From positions 1 to 52,479 of the forward strand of contig RCNN01000526.1 of the NCBI GenBank assembly GCA_003667245.1: 52,479 nucleotides of DNA, in the 5' to 3' direction. Each line of letters begins with the position of its first letter. Position 1 is the stretch's first letter. Position numbers and translations under genes: made by a program. The notes under the pieces are model-generated. The model saw nothing but the letters and a program-made list of their open reading frames with translations, searched no databases and was not told the origin of the DNA. Shown here piece after piece: positions 1 to 11,493 of this stretch. This stretch comes from Heterostelium multicystogenum (taxonomy: Eukaryota > Evosea > Eumycetozoa > Acytosteliales > Acytosteliaceae).

Positions 1-797
1 TTGACCGAATGAGAAGGAGGACAAGTAAATCAGAGTCACTGCAGCCCGTGACTTTATATAATCTAAGTAGTAAGCAATGAGTAAATATCATGATTAGGGC
101 TAAGCTCAACTTGACTCAAGCAAACTATTTTTATAATATTATAATAATAATATTATTATTAGATCATTGTATCATTTTATAAGATCAAATTATTAAAAAA
201 ATAAAAAAAATCATTTACACCAATAACAACAAATTTTGTAGCAACATCACCCAATACATGTTCAATATAACATTTTATTTTTTGTTGGTTTTTTTTTTTT
301 GTTTTTTTTTTTCTTTATTCACATTTAATAATAACGTAAAAGATAATATTTATATTATATTTTTTAATTATTAATTAGTTAATTGAATATTAAGCATAAA
401 TAATAATAAAATCTATAATAGATAATCATATTTTTATTAAATATAATATAAATAAAAATAAAAATCAAAAAAAAATATTATTTATATATTCACCCCCACA
501 CTTCAACAACAGCAACAACAAAACCAATTAATTAATTCGATTGAATCTACAACAAAGTGAATATACTATTATAGTTTGGTTTGAGTTGGCTGACCTTAAA
601 TAGTTTGGTTTTGCTTGCAATCATATATTATTTATATATTGTCTCAATATTGTCTATGAATGAAATTGTTATATATTGATAAGAAACACTAGCAGAATAG
701 ATTCATTGGCAAAAAAGAATAGTAGGCAGTAGTAGTAGTGCATCATAACCATAACACAACATAAGCACCTAGAAATATTAACAGAAGTGCGATTTGA
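1..797. other. AT-rich intergenic region
   Basis: Very AT-rich sequence with long T runs (about 287-312), ATT/TAA-rich stretches and no open frame of coding character. It lies upstream of the PEHE-domain gene and probably holds its promoter. A CA-rich patch near 490-520 (CACCCCCACACTTC) resembles the CA/GT boxes bound by dictyostelid G-box factors, but this is only a resemblance. Confidence 0.5.
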
Positions 798-3700
798 ATG
801 AGCAAAAGTGATTCCTACCAACATCACCAAGGAAGAGAACCTGACTACTGTAAATACTGATGATTCCACCTCTGATTTAAACAATGAAATCGACCATGGT
901 TTAGCAGCAACCACCACAACAACTACAACAACTACAACGACAACAAGATCTTTTGCAACTGTATCGGCAACAATCAAAGATAGTCATGATACTCCTGATC
1001 AATCAATGCTAAATAGATGCATCGAAGCAATTCAAGAGCAGGATACCGATACAGATTCAGAGGTGGAGTCTATGTTTAGAATGGGTGATACTTTCAATGG
1101 TGATGGAAATGATACTTTGTCTGTTAATCTGCAAGCACTCAATTATTGGAAGAGAGATTACAATGACTTATCATGGAGATGTCGCTGGCTTGAGCTTCAG
1201 ATAAGAGATATCCAGTCACAAGGATATCTCTGTGATCAACTATATCAAAAGATAAGAAAATCAAAGCAAGTAAGTGGTAGTTGCTCTGTTTCTAATATTA
1301 AAGTTAGTTACTAATTCACTGGTCATGCTTTTCTTTAGAAAATAGAAAGGGTTGAAGTGACAGGAACAATGACGGTGGTTGATGAAGAAACAGGAAATAA
1401 AGAAGTCATAGAGAAGATTGGTTCCCTGAGAACTGACGGCATGATAGTTCCAAAAAAGTTGAGAAGAATGATCAAGAGACAACCTCCTATTCTTAGAAAG
1501 CGACAGATTAGAAAAGAAACAGAAACCCATCCACTCTATACTTTAGATAAGCAATATTATAAGTTTGAGTCTCAAATAAGTATGTACACAGATAAAAGGG
1601 ATTCTATACGATTATTGACAATATGTTATAGAGCAAACCAAATACGATGTAAATAAAGATGAATATAAAGTAGTTAGACCAAAACGACCTCGAATGAAAA
1701 GATTCGATCAGGAGCATGATGAGCGATTCCAGTTCTTTGAAAGTGATTCTGATGCTGAATTAGATATTATGTCAATACCACAACCCAGGCCCAGAAAACA
1801 GAGCTCACCAACTTTACCTGAATTGGAAGATCATTCTATAGTGGAAAAATCGAAGAGAAAGAGAGGAAGAAAATCAATGTCAGCACCAGCATCCACTACA
1901 ACGTCAGCAGCCGAGACATCAAGTGTATCAACTCCAAAACGAAGAGTCAGATCAACTTTGAATATAGAAAAACAACAACAAAAAACTAAAGTTAAAGATA
2001 AGGAAAAGGATAAAAGAAAGTAGCAAAAAGCAAAACAAAGAGAAAGAAAAAAAAAAAGAGAAGGATAAAAAGACAAGTAAAAAGAAGAAAGAAGAGGAGC
2101 AGGTCCAAGAAGTTGAAGAAGAGTTTGAAGAATTGGATGACGACGATGATGACTATGACGACTATTCTAGTTTTGATGATGAGCTATCAACTTCAGAATC
2201 ATCCTCAGACTCGGACAGTGGATTCTACAATAAAAGAAGACAAAGTAGAAACTGGTGGCACAGGTTCATACGATGTTGTGTTGAATGTTGGATCAAACTT
2301 TCACATACCAGTTGTCCAATATAAGGAAATCATCACACCTGAATGGAGAGAGGTTGCCTCATCGACAGTAATTGATAAGCAGAACCTTTCGATGCCTTCA
2401 CCACTTTTCCTCGCCGATAAATTACATCCTTTGGAAATGCCTACAGAATACAGCCTTCAACCCATTGCAGAACAAGAAAGCGAAACAAAGAAAAAATCAT
2501 CTCCAGACGGTGATGACCTAGACAATGAGAATATCAATGTGCACATTGATGCAGGTATGGTAATACCTGAGCTCAGACAGATCGACACTAGTAAGCTCAA
2601 AGCTAGTGAACCACAATTGAAATTTACACAAATTGATGAATCCAATGAATCAACTAATAATAACAGCAACAAAGAGGATGACGAATCAGACACAATCGAT
2701 GATGATGACACAGATGATGAAGCAATAGCAAGAAGACATTCAAAGTGTGAAGTCAGTGAGCGATATAGATTCTTCCAGCTTGTTCAATCGACTCCTGTCT
2801 CACGACGTAAGAAAGTTGCTCCAGAATTTACATGTACTGTTGAAGAGCTGCTACCAAGTTACGTATTCTCAAAGAAGTATATCAAGCTACTGGGTCCTAC
2901 TTGGTACGGTGAAATTAGACGAAAGAAGAGACACAGCCATCATCGTCATCATAGAGAGGAATCGGAGGATGTTGAAGGTGATGGCACTGATGACGAACAA
3001 GAAAAACAACGTCTTCGTCGCAAGATATCTAGAGCTCGATCAACTGGTGATGTAAAGAAAGGCAGCGACAAGTCTCCCAGTACTCCAATTAGAACACGAT
3101 CTTTCACAAAGCAGCAAAGTGAAGATATAGATGGTCGTAGAAAGCTTATAAACAATAGATCAGTATCTACACCTAATCTTTCAAACTCAACCTCTACTGG
3201 CACCACTCCAAAGAAACGTTTATCTAGAAAGAGAAGTCAGCAACAGATAGAGGAGTCACACAAAGAAGAGGAAGAGACTGATATGGTAGTAGATAATGTA
3301 AATGCTTGGTGGAACGACAACTCTTTCGTATGGAAAGCTAGTGTAACTATTGATAGAGAGGCGACTTCAGACCAAAAGAAAAATATGACTCCACATAAAC
3401 CACTTTTACTTCGACTTAAAAGAGTTAAATCAGAAGCAAATATATCTGATGTAAATTCAACTGACAGCACAAATGTACACTCAACACAAAATGTTAACAG
3501 CAATACTACCACCACTGATAACCATTCGATAACAACATCAGACTTGACAAATACCAAGCAATATGAACATGTCAACGGACACAGTAGCAACAGTATTAGC
3601 AATGACACCAAAGACTCTTCTGTGGCAATTCAAATAGATAAAGCAACAGAAATTGTAAACAATCAAGACATCAGCTTGGAGGTTATTGATGATGATCCAT

Positions 3701-3825
3701 CAAGTAGCAAATCACCAAAATCCAAACACTATAAAACGACAACTGTCACAGATGGAGTAGAACCAACCACCACCACAACAACCAAAGACATTGAAATGTC
3801 ATCAGCTACCGAAGCATCTATATAA
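798..3825 (+). CDS. PEHE-domain chromatin protein, KANSL1/MSL1-like
   Basis: Likely a scaffold subunit of a MOF-type histone acetyltransferase complex (NSL/MSL family) acting in the nucleus. The N-terminal part has a segment WRCRWLELQIRDIQ (about 1176-1215) like the coiled-coil segment of KANSL1. The C-terminal half has a PEHE-type region starting ITPEWREV (about 2332) and continuing with DDEAIARRHSKCEVSERYRFF (about 2713-2775), the hallmark of the family. Introns at 1270-1338 and 1580-1631 join in phase. Between them are basic and acidic low-complexity stretches and a Thr run. The frame changes near 815-835, 1970-2020 and 2225-2260 without any plausible intron, so the reading is continuous only if single-base indels are assumed. 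The ATG at 798 is the best start, because the downstream frame has no upstream ATG. The PEHE assignment is fairly secure; the complex is inferred. Confidence 0.75.
910..946 (+). repeat. ACA trinucleotide tract coding a Thr run
   Basis: About twelve near-perfect ACA/ACG codons encode a Thr homopolymer inside the PEHE-domain gene. Homopolymer tracts of this type are typical of dictyostelid proteins. Confidence 0.85.
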
Positions 3826-4260
3826 CCAGCACCCTATTTAATGAATAAAATCCAAACATTGTGTGACATTTCCGGTTTACCCACTTCAGTGAATTTCATC
3901 AATCAATGATGTTGTTTTTTTTTATCGTTTTAATGTAAATTGAATTTTTGAAAATTCAAAAATTTTATAAGACTCTAAAAATGATTCTTCTTTCAGTCAG
4001 TGCTCACTTAATCTTAAACTTTATATACACAAACAGGCTAATCAAGACTAACTACAGAATATAGTCTTGCTTTTTTCAATTTATCTTGGGAACTTTCATT
4101 GCTGTCAACTTGGTCACATATTATTAGATCTAATCTACAGCTATTTTAACATTCCCAAACTACACCATTTAAACACACTGTTTACATATCCAAAGTAGAA
4201 AGATCATTTCATCAAGTCAATACAACCTCATTGTATTTATACAGATCAATATATAGAACC
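3826..4260. other. intergenic region, PEHE gene to SmB gene
   Basis: AT-rich tandem-gene spacer of about 435 bp. It holds AATAAA-like signals just after the PEHE gene (3842-3848) and presumably the SmB promoter. No coding or RNA gene is visible. Confidence 0.5.
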
Positions 4261-5070
4261 ATGGTATGCTTTTCTATCCATCTATCTATCTTTAATCATA
4301 TCTTTAATACCATACTAATGCTTTCAAAATGATTATAGAGTATGCCAAAGAGCAGTAAAATGCTCCAATTCATTAATTGGAGAGTCCGTGTTACTATTCA
4401 AGATGGTAGAGTTATTGTTGGTAGATTTTTAGCATTCGACAAGCATATGAATGTAGTCATATGTGATGCAGAGGAATTCAGACGTATCAAGCAAAAGGGA
4501 AAGGAAGATCGTGAGGAGAAGCGTACTCTCGGTATGGTTTTGATTAGAGGTGAGACTGTTGTTTCACTGTCAGCAGAATCACCACCTCCCGAAGAGGTAA
4601 AGGCAAAAGCTGCACCACAAGTTCCAGGTGGTCCAGGTATTGGACGTGCTGCTGGTCGTGGTATAATGCCAACTGCCCCACCAGGAGCAAATAATCCAGT
4701 TGGATTGACTGGACCAGTACGTGGAGTTGGTGCAGCTGCACCAGGTTCCATGATGCCACAAGGTGGACCACCAGTTGGACGTGGTGCTTTCCCACCAGGA
4801 ATGATGCCACCTCCACCAGGTGCTTTAGGACGTGGATTCCCACCTGGAATGATGCCACCTCCACCACCAGGAGCTCCAATGGGACGTGGATTCCCACCCG
4901 GAATGATGCCACCCCCACCACCAGGAGGAGTTTTCCCACCTGGAATGATGCCACCTCCACCAGGAGCCATGGGCCGTGGATTCCCACCAGGAGTAGCACC
5001 TCCAGGTATCATCCCACCAAACTTGGGTCGTGGATTCCCAGGTCCATTCCCACCCCACCAACAAGAATAA
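4261..5070 (+). CDS. snrpb: spliceosomal core protein SmB (small nuclear ribonucleoprotein B)
   Basis: SmB is one of the seven Sm proteins that form the ring around U1, U2, U4 and U5 snRNA. The start codon is alone in exon 1 (4261-4263). A phase-0 intron at 4264-4338 (GTATGC...TTATAG) follows directly, and exon 2 (4339-5070) opens AGT ATG CCA. The protein has 244 residues and begins [11 protein letters not shown]. Sm1 ([21 protein letters not shown]) and Sm2 ([12 protein letters not shown]) motifs fill residues about 15-85. Then comes the family segment [11 protein letters not shown] and a tail of repeated [10 protein letters not shown] units, like the PPPGM tail of animal SmB that binds WW and GYF proteins. 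Reading is uninterrupted. An ATG at 4342 could also start the protein two residues later. Confidence 0.95.
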
Positions 5071-5804
5071 AAATATATAAACATACTAAATGTCCGACTA
5101 TTGATGTTTGAAAGTTTATTAATGGATAGATTTCACTCATTATTTAATAATATGTAGTTTCTAATAACTTGATTTTGATATTGATTTTGAACACACGAAA
5201 AAACCAATAAGAAATAAACATTAACTATCTGTATGGAAAAAAACAAAAATAACCATTCAATTATCAAGTAACTTTTGACATGTCAAACCAAACGATCATT
5301 TTAAATGAGCATAAATGGCAGTATCCGATCCAATTTGGAAGATAAAAAATTGTCAATTCTTCCATGTGGGTGTTTAATTAAAATTCAATTAAAAATAACC
5401 CACACTCCCAACTTTATGAATTCTGTTGTTGTTCAAAAAATAGATTTATTATGATAATTTTAATTATTATAATAGTTATTATCAATATATTTTCTTGTTA
5501 ACATTGTTAGATCTTTCCACAAGAGAAGCAACCAACTAGTACTTAATGAAGACCTACTTTATTTAGTTGGTTTATTTATTATTACATCCTTGCCCTAAAT
5601 TACCTTGTTGTTGTACAGCCAGCCATACCCATTTCATTTTATCCATTTATTATTAGCTATACCTTTTGTTGGTTTTGTTTTTCTTCTGTATATCCTAGTG
5701 TAGTTGTTGTTGTTTGCTTAGATGTATATAGGTTTTATCGTTCAGCAACAAAGATAGAGAGTTGTAATATCAATTTGTTGTTATAATTATAGCGCTCTAT
5801 CAAT
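5071..5804. other. intergenic region, SmB to CBS gene
   Basis: About 730 bp of AT-rich DNA without a supported gene. A TTG-rich stretch near 5580-5720 precedes the CBS-domain gene and is probably its promoter and 5' UTR. Confidence 0.45.
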
Positions 5805-7417
5805 ATGTCAGCAGCAGCAGGGGAAAATCAAAAGTGTCTCACCAAAGATCTAGATAAGGATGGCACAGGTTTGAGTGTAGAACAAATGAGAATCTCTGAT
5901 AGAGAGGAAGAAGAAAGAGTTATAAATCATTATCCTCAGAGCGGAAACAATTCGGCAAATGGCGGTGATCGTGCTGATGGCGGAAATGATATTCACAATG
6001 CTCCGAGATTACAATACTTGCCCGAGTCAATAAGCAATCTGGATTTTAAATCCCCTCTTGACAGTGTACAGGTGTTTCTTGTCACATCCAAGTGGAGCAA
6101 TCTATTAAATTCAATTTCAGTGAGAGAGTTCTTAATTTTCAGAAAATCTAAAGAGTTTTTACAACAGAAGAATGCTTCTTTGCGTTCTCCGATGCCGGCA
6201 GATTGGATTTTGATAAATGCTGACACAACTATATCAGATTGTCTCAATGTAACTATTCTCTATTCTTCAAGATTGGTTTAATCTTATTAATTAAAATGAT
6301 TAAGATATTTAGGAATAGTTCCATTTTATCTGCGCCTGTAATAGAGAGAGCTTCTTCCACGAACGAATCGTCTGCTGACCATGAAAATTGTGCAGGAAAT
6401 GGTAGTAGTTATCACTTCGATGATGATAGGTTTAAATTAAAAGGAATGGTTGATCTTTTGGATATTCTAGCATTGTTGATTTCAATTTCTAGAAGACATA
6501 AACCTTCTAGTACTTTTACTCAATTGACGCACAGCATCACTCATACTTATCAACAATCTATAAAACAAGCCTTAAGTATGATTTTTTATCAAATTTAAGT
6601 TTTCAATTTTACTAATATATCTATATTTAGATCTGTTACAATCATCAATTATAGATTCAATTCCAGAAGATTACTCATTATTAAGAGCAACTGAGATTCT
6701 GTTGAAACCAACAACACCATTTAAATCACATAGATTACCTGTATTAAATATTAAAAGTAAATATTCTATTATTTTGTGTGTTTAATTTAACTAATAAAAG
6801 TTTCATAGATGAAGTTGTAGGAATGTTTTCTTTAACCGACATAATGTATATATCGCAGAGAAATATCCATTTATTCAATGGTAAATCTTTTAAAAAAACC
6901 AAAGAGCTAAAGCTATTAAATCCAGTAATCAGCCTACCATCCGATGCTAAATGTTCAGAAGTTTTTTCCATTTTGCTTGCGAACAGAATCAAAGGCATTG
7001 CCATAGTGGACAAGGATAGTGGCAAGTTATTGACATCTGTAGATCCGAGAGATTTAAGGGTAATATATTTTTGTTACGTCCTTAAACTTATGTTAACTAA
7101 AGTTTCATTTAATAGAATACACCTATAGAAAAATTAAACTTTTTGAACAAAAGCATATTGGATTACCTGTTGGAAAAATATAATGTAGGTAACAAAGAAT
7201 AGCTCTCCTACGTATTTTTCTTTTAAATATTAATTCTATAAAAATATAGGGAGAACTTAAACCACCAATAATTATCAATGAAAAACATACTTTGGTAGAT
7301 GTTTTAAATTTAATGGCAAACAATAATTCACATAGAGTGTACATGGTGGACGAAAATGATAAACCAATAACTGTAACAACAATTTCGGATTTAATTTCTG
7401 AAATCTTGAATTGCTGA
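5805..7417 (+). CDS. four-CBS-motif protein, AMPK gamma / SNF4-like
   Basis: Predicted adenine-nucleotide-sensing or related regulatory protein made of two CBS pairs (Bateman modules). Six exons join with consistent phases: 5805-6248, 6305-6575, 6631-6756, 6809-7059, 7116-7184 and 7250-7417, giving 442 residues. After an acidic N-terminus, CBS motif 1 covers the SDCLNIF...SAPVIE...GMVDLLDILALL region, motif 2 the LRATEILL...VVGMFSLTDIMY region, motif 3 the CSEVFSILL...GIAIVDKDSGKL region and motif 4 the LVDVLNLMA...RVYMVDE...TTISDLISEIL region. The endings VDLLDIL, SLTDIM and TISDLI are classic CBS beta-strand/helix junctions. It may be an AMPK gamma subunit or a CBSX/PV42-type relative; the sequence alone does not decide. 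It is convergent with NEMF, 79 bp away. Confidence 0.85.
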
Positions 7418-7496
7418 ATGTACAAAAATTAATAAACTTTATTCCAAAATATAATGATAATAAAGTTGAACGAAATATAAGTATAATAAATGATAT

Positions 7497-10400
7497 TTAT
7501 TTCTTGTTTTCTTTTTTACCTGTAGCTGGTTTCTTTTGCTCATCCTTTTGGGTCAGTGTTTGTTTTTTCTCTTCTTTGGCAGCAGCTTCTTCATTTGATT
7601 TCTCTTTGGCCAATTCCTTCTTCATTTGTTTCTCTTTCTTCTTGGCTGCAAGTAGATTTGGTGCGTGCAGTCTAACATCGGCTAACATGTTGGCGGAAAT
7701 TTCTTCATCCTTGATATTTTTAATTAATTCTTTCTCTCTGTTGGTAAGATTTGGATTTTGGAGGAGGACTTGAACTGCTTGTTTTGCTGCTTTTCCTCTC
7801 TTTTGGTGTCCCGGTGTCAATTTAACCTTGTATTTGTAGTTGGTAAAGATTGAATAAGGTCCTACAACTGGAATAGCAAAATGAAGGATATCATGTTCTA
7901 GTGGTTGACCTGTGAGTGTATCAATATTGGAGATATTATCAGACTCGAGGGTTGGTGCTAAATTTTCTTCTTCTAAAAGTTGTTTGATCTCCTCTTGTTC
8001 CTTTAGCTTTTGTTCTCTCTTTTCCTTTCTCTTCAATCTCTCCTTCTTGACTTCCTCTGTGACTTCACCTTCACCTTCACCTTCATTTTCAACATCACTT
8101 TCACTTGAAATATCTTCCTCTACAAAGTTTTCCTCTAACTTGACTTCTTCCAACTTTTCTTTGACCTGATCAACATTAGTCTCGGTTTGTTCTGTTTTAA
8201 TGGTTTGTTCTGCTGGTTTTTCTTGCTTCTTTTCAGATGTCACACCCTTGCCAGCACCCTTTGGGTCAATTGTTTTACCACTCTTTCCAGCCTTTCCGCC
8301 TTTTCCATCTTTTTTCTTATCTTTCTTTTTCTCCTTTTTGCTTCCTGTTGAGCCCAACAACTCCAATCTCTCTCTTCTTTCTTCTTCATCTTGATCACCA
8401 TATTTCTCTTTAATTTTCTTAAGCTTATTCTTCTGTCCAAGTGTAAGGTGCTTTGTTGGCTCTGCTTTGGGTTTCTTTTCTTTGGGTTGGACAGGTTCCT
8501 GTGGTTTTGGTTCTTCTGTGATTCCCTTTTCTAATCTCTCTTTTTCTTTTTTGAGTTGCTTTCTTTGGTGCGCTGACATTGCCGGTTTAGATTTTTTCGC
8601 AACATTTGATTCGGACTCGTTTTTTTCTGTTGTCTCTTCATCATCATCTTCTGGTTCGTGGAAACTGCTTACCAATTTAACTCTGTATTTACTGGCAGTG
8701 CTGTCTGTTGATTCTCCAAGCACGTTGCCAGTAGCAGTAGTGGTTGTTGTTGTGGTTGAAATCTGTTCAGATACTTCAATACCATCCTTCTCCATAAATG
8801 CATCATCTTCTTGTTCCTTCTTTAATTTTGATCTTTCGAATTTTCTAAGTTTCTTTTCGGCTGGTACCTCTTCTTCCAAAGGAACACCTTCGTCTTCAAT
8901 GTCTAACGCAGCATTAGAGGGAGCACGTTCACCAATGTGATTGGCGATACAACTGTCGTCAACTTTGAACATGAAACCAAATCCCATTACCAACTGTGAG
9001 TGAGGTAGATAGTTCTTCTTTCCACGAATCATGAATGAACCAGTGGTCAAATACTCTCCAGATGGTGCAGTCTTACTGACTTGATTGGCATAAACCCAAT
9101 ATGCACTTGTAACTACCTTAGCGCTCCATGCATTACTGTAACACATTGTCATTGTACCTGCTTGAATCAAAGTATTTGGTGGAATTGGGCCACCTGTTGG
9201 ATTCTTAATTACACATGATGTTGAACCAAAGATATCAGCATGTACATAGATATCATCTTTGTTCAAGTATTTTTTAAAGAGTATCTCATTTTGCTGAGCA
9301 TCTTTACCACTTATCACCAAATAGTTGTCAGAACTGAGGAACCAATGGAATTTCTCAAACCAAAAGACTTTACGCATTTGAATCATGGCTGATTTTGCTT
9401 TGACCTCACTCAACTGCTGTCTTGTCTTCTTTTCGGCAGCCTTTAGTGCAAATTCAGCTTGCTGGATAGTCTTGTTTGCCTTTTCATTCGCTTGCTTCTT
9501 GCTGTCGTAGTACTCTCTAGCATTGGCATAGGCTGACAGAGAAATATTTACATCGACTAAAGTTGGTTTCTTTTTGTCTTTCTTTTGTTGTTTTTTCTCC
9601 TTTACCTCCTCACTATCATCATCGTTTTCGTCATCGTTCTCATCATAGTCGTCACCAAAGTCATCACTTAATGCTAATTGAATTTGGTTCTTCTCTAACT
9701 TTAGCTTTTGAATCATATTGGCAACAGAGTATGGATTCTTTTTCTTCTCTTCCTTTAATAGCTGTGAAAGTGCAGTCCAATCCATGGAGGCAGCAACACC
9801 ACTTCTTATAATCATGATACATTGGTCTACCTCCTGGAGATGTGCTTGAATCAACTCGGCCTTACGCACATTATCTGCTTCCGATGCAAAAAGGGAATCA
9901 ATACGACGTTGCTGATCCTCTTTAACTTTGTCGAGCTTCTTCAATACGGTCTGTTCTTGTGCGATTCTCTGTTGTTCAACACGTTGGGCTTCAATTTCTG
10001 AAAAGAATTGATCGACAGCCTGATCGAATGTATCATACTCTTGGTTTGGTTTGGTTTGATACTGTTTGTAGAGATAAGGTACAAATTCCTCGTAAACTAC
10101 AGATGTATCTGTTGGGGTTTTTGGAGGACGAAGGACAATATATCCACGTGACTGCATTGTAACATTAAATATCTTTTGACCATCAACAAAAGCCTGAATC
10201 AGTTTTGAATTATTGGTACGATCATAGTTCTCCAGCTTTTGGTTTGGAGACAATCCAGCTTCCAACAAACAATGTTCTATCAACTCTGGACCAAAATCTA
10301 ATGATTTGTTGAATATTTGTTTAAGATTATCTTTCTTCTCTGATTTTTCAAGCAAATCATTGATAAGTTCTGGTGTAAAAGTAGTTGGCTTCTTTGCTTT

Positions 10401-11029
10401 TTCAACAGGATACACATCACCAACGGCGATGTTATCATTCTCTGTAAACTGATGTGTACGCAGGATTGCAATTACCTTATAATCGCCATCTGTCAAAATA
10501 ATATTACCCTTTTTATCATCGAATCAGTAAGTTATAGCTTGTATTAAAGAGCTGAGGTCATCTGTGACAGTAGATACATACGATTGAGAATAGCTCAATG
10601 ATAAGATGTTGAGTAGCTACACCGGATCCAAAAGTAAAGTCAACGATTCTATCAACGCCAAGTTGTTGTACACTCTCCAATCTTTTAGTTTTTAGATATT
10701 TTCTCAACTAAAAAAAAAAACAAAAGAATAAAAGGATTAGATGAACATGTACAATGATATGATTATATGATTGAGATTGTTTTGATAGCTACAGTAATTG
10801 AGAATGGAGCAGGAGTATGGTCACCTTTATCTCTTGTGAAATTAGTACTGTGAATACGAATTCCTGATTCAATGATCAACTGTTTCTTTAACTCTGGTCT
10901 CGAGAGTTTAAAAAGAAATACACGTGGACTGAGGTCATATACATTGGCCAGTCTCAATCCAATGACAGTTTTCTGTAAGTTGCTGACAGTCGTTCTAATG
11001 TCAATAGATGAAAATCTTGTCTTTGGCAT
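7497..11029 (-). CDS. nemf: NEMF/Rqc2/Tae2 homologue, ribosome quality control factor
   Basis: NEMF/Rqc2 binds stalled 60S subunits carrying peptidyl-tRNA, recruits Listerin and directs C-terminal tailing. Three minus-strand exons (11029-10793, 10707-10582, 10508-7497) join in phase 0 and give 1124 residues, close to the family size. The N-terminal NFACT-N part starts [18 protein letters not shown] and contains [15 protein letters not shown] and [17 protein letters not shown] long coiled-coil middle follows, then the NFACT-R domain ([16 protein letters not shown]...[15 protein letters not shown]) around 8990-9330. A highly charged Lys/Glu linker leads to NFACT-C ([25 protein letters not shown], about 7800-7890). 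The frame is intact. It is divergent from the next gene (324 bp) and convergent with the CBS gene. Confidence 0.95.
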
Positions 11030-11353
11030 TATTTATTAATCCTATGTGTATGATCGTCAAATGTGTAAGATAGGATATAATTGAAATGAATGTTGTAATC
11101 TGATAATTATTTACAATATCTTGGTAAGATCTTCATTGACTCAAAATGATGATGGTGAAATTTTTGAGAAACTAAGAAAAAAAGTAAAATAAAATTTGAT
11201 TTTTAATTTATTTAATAAAGTTACTACCACTCCATTTAAACATGTTAGTGTAAATTAGGTTGTATTGTATTAGTAGTAGAAACAGTAATAGAGAATAGCA
11301 TCCAATATATAGATAGATAGATAGATATAATATAGACATACATACAAATAGAA
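11030..11353. promoter_or_regulatory. shared upstream region of NEMF and the unknown gene
   Basis: A 324-bp AT-rich divergent spacer containing both transcription start regions. A short GATA repeat (about 11309-11329) lies in the presumed 5' UTR of the plus-strand gene. No defined factor site is claimed. Confidence 0.4.
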
Positions 11354-11458
11354 ATGGATTCACCAATGCCAAATATAAAAACATCATCCAATGATAATTT
11401 AGAGGATTTCATTGTAGGTGATGACAATGAATTAGAGTCAAACAGCAATAGCAATAGC

Positions 11459-11493
<35 letters not shown>

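Noticed and set aside
669..977. Minus-strand frame with a Val run opposite the PEHE gene
   Set aside because: Antisense of the ACA repeat; the plus strand carries the gene.
4398..5084. Long Gly/Pro-rich open frames antisense to SmB
   Set aside because: Shadows of the repetitive PPGM codons on the other strand, with no independent coding evidence.
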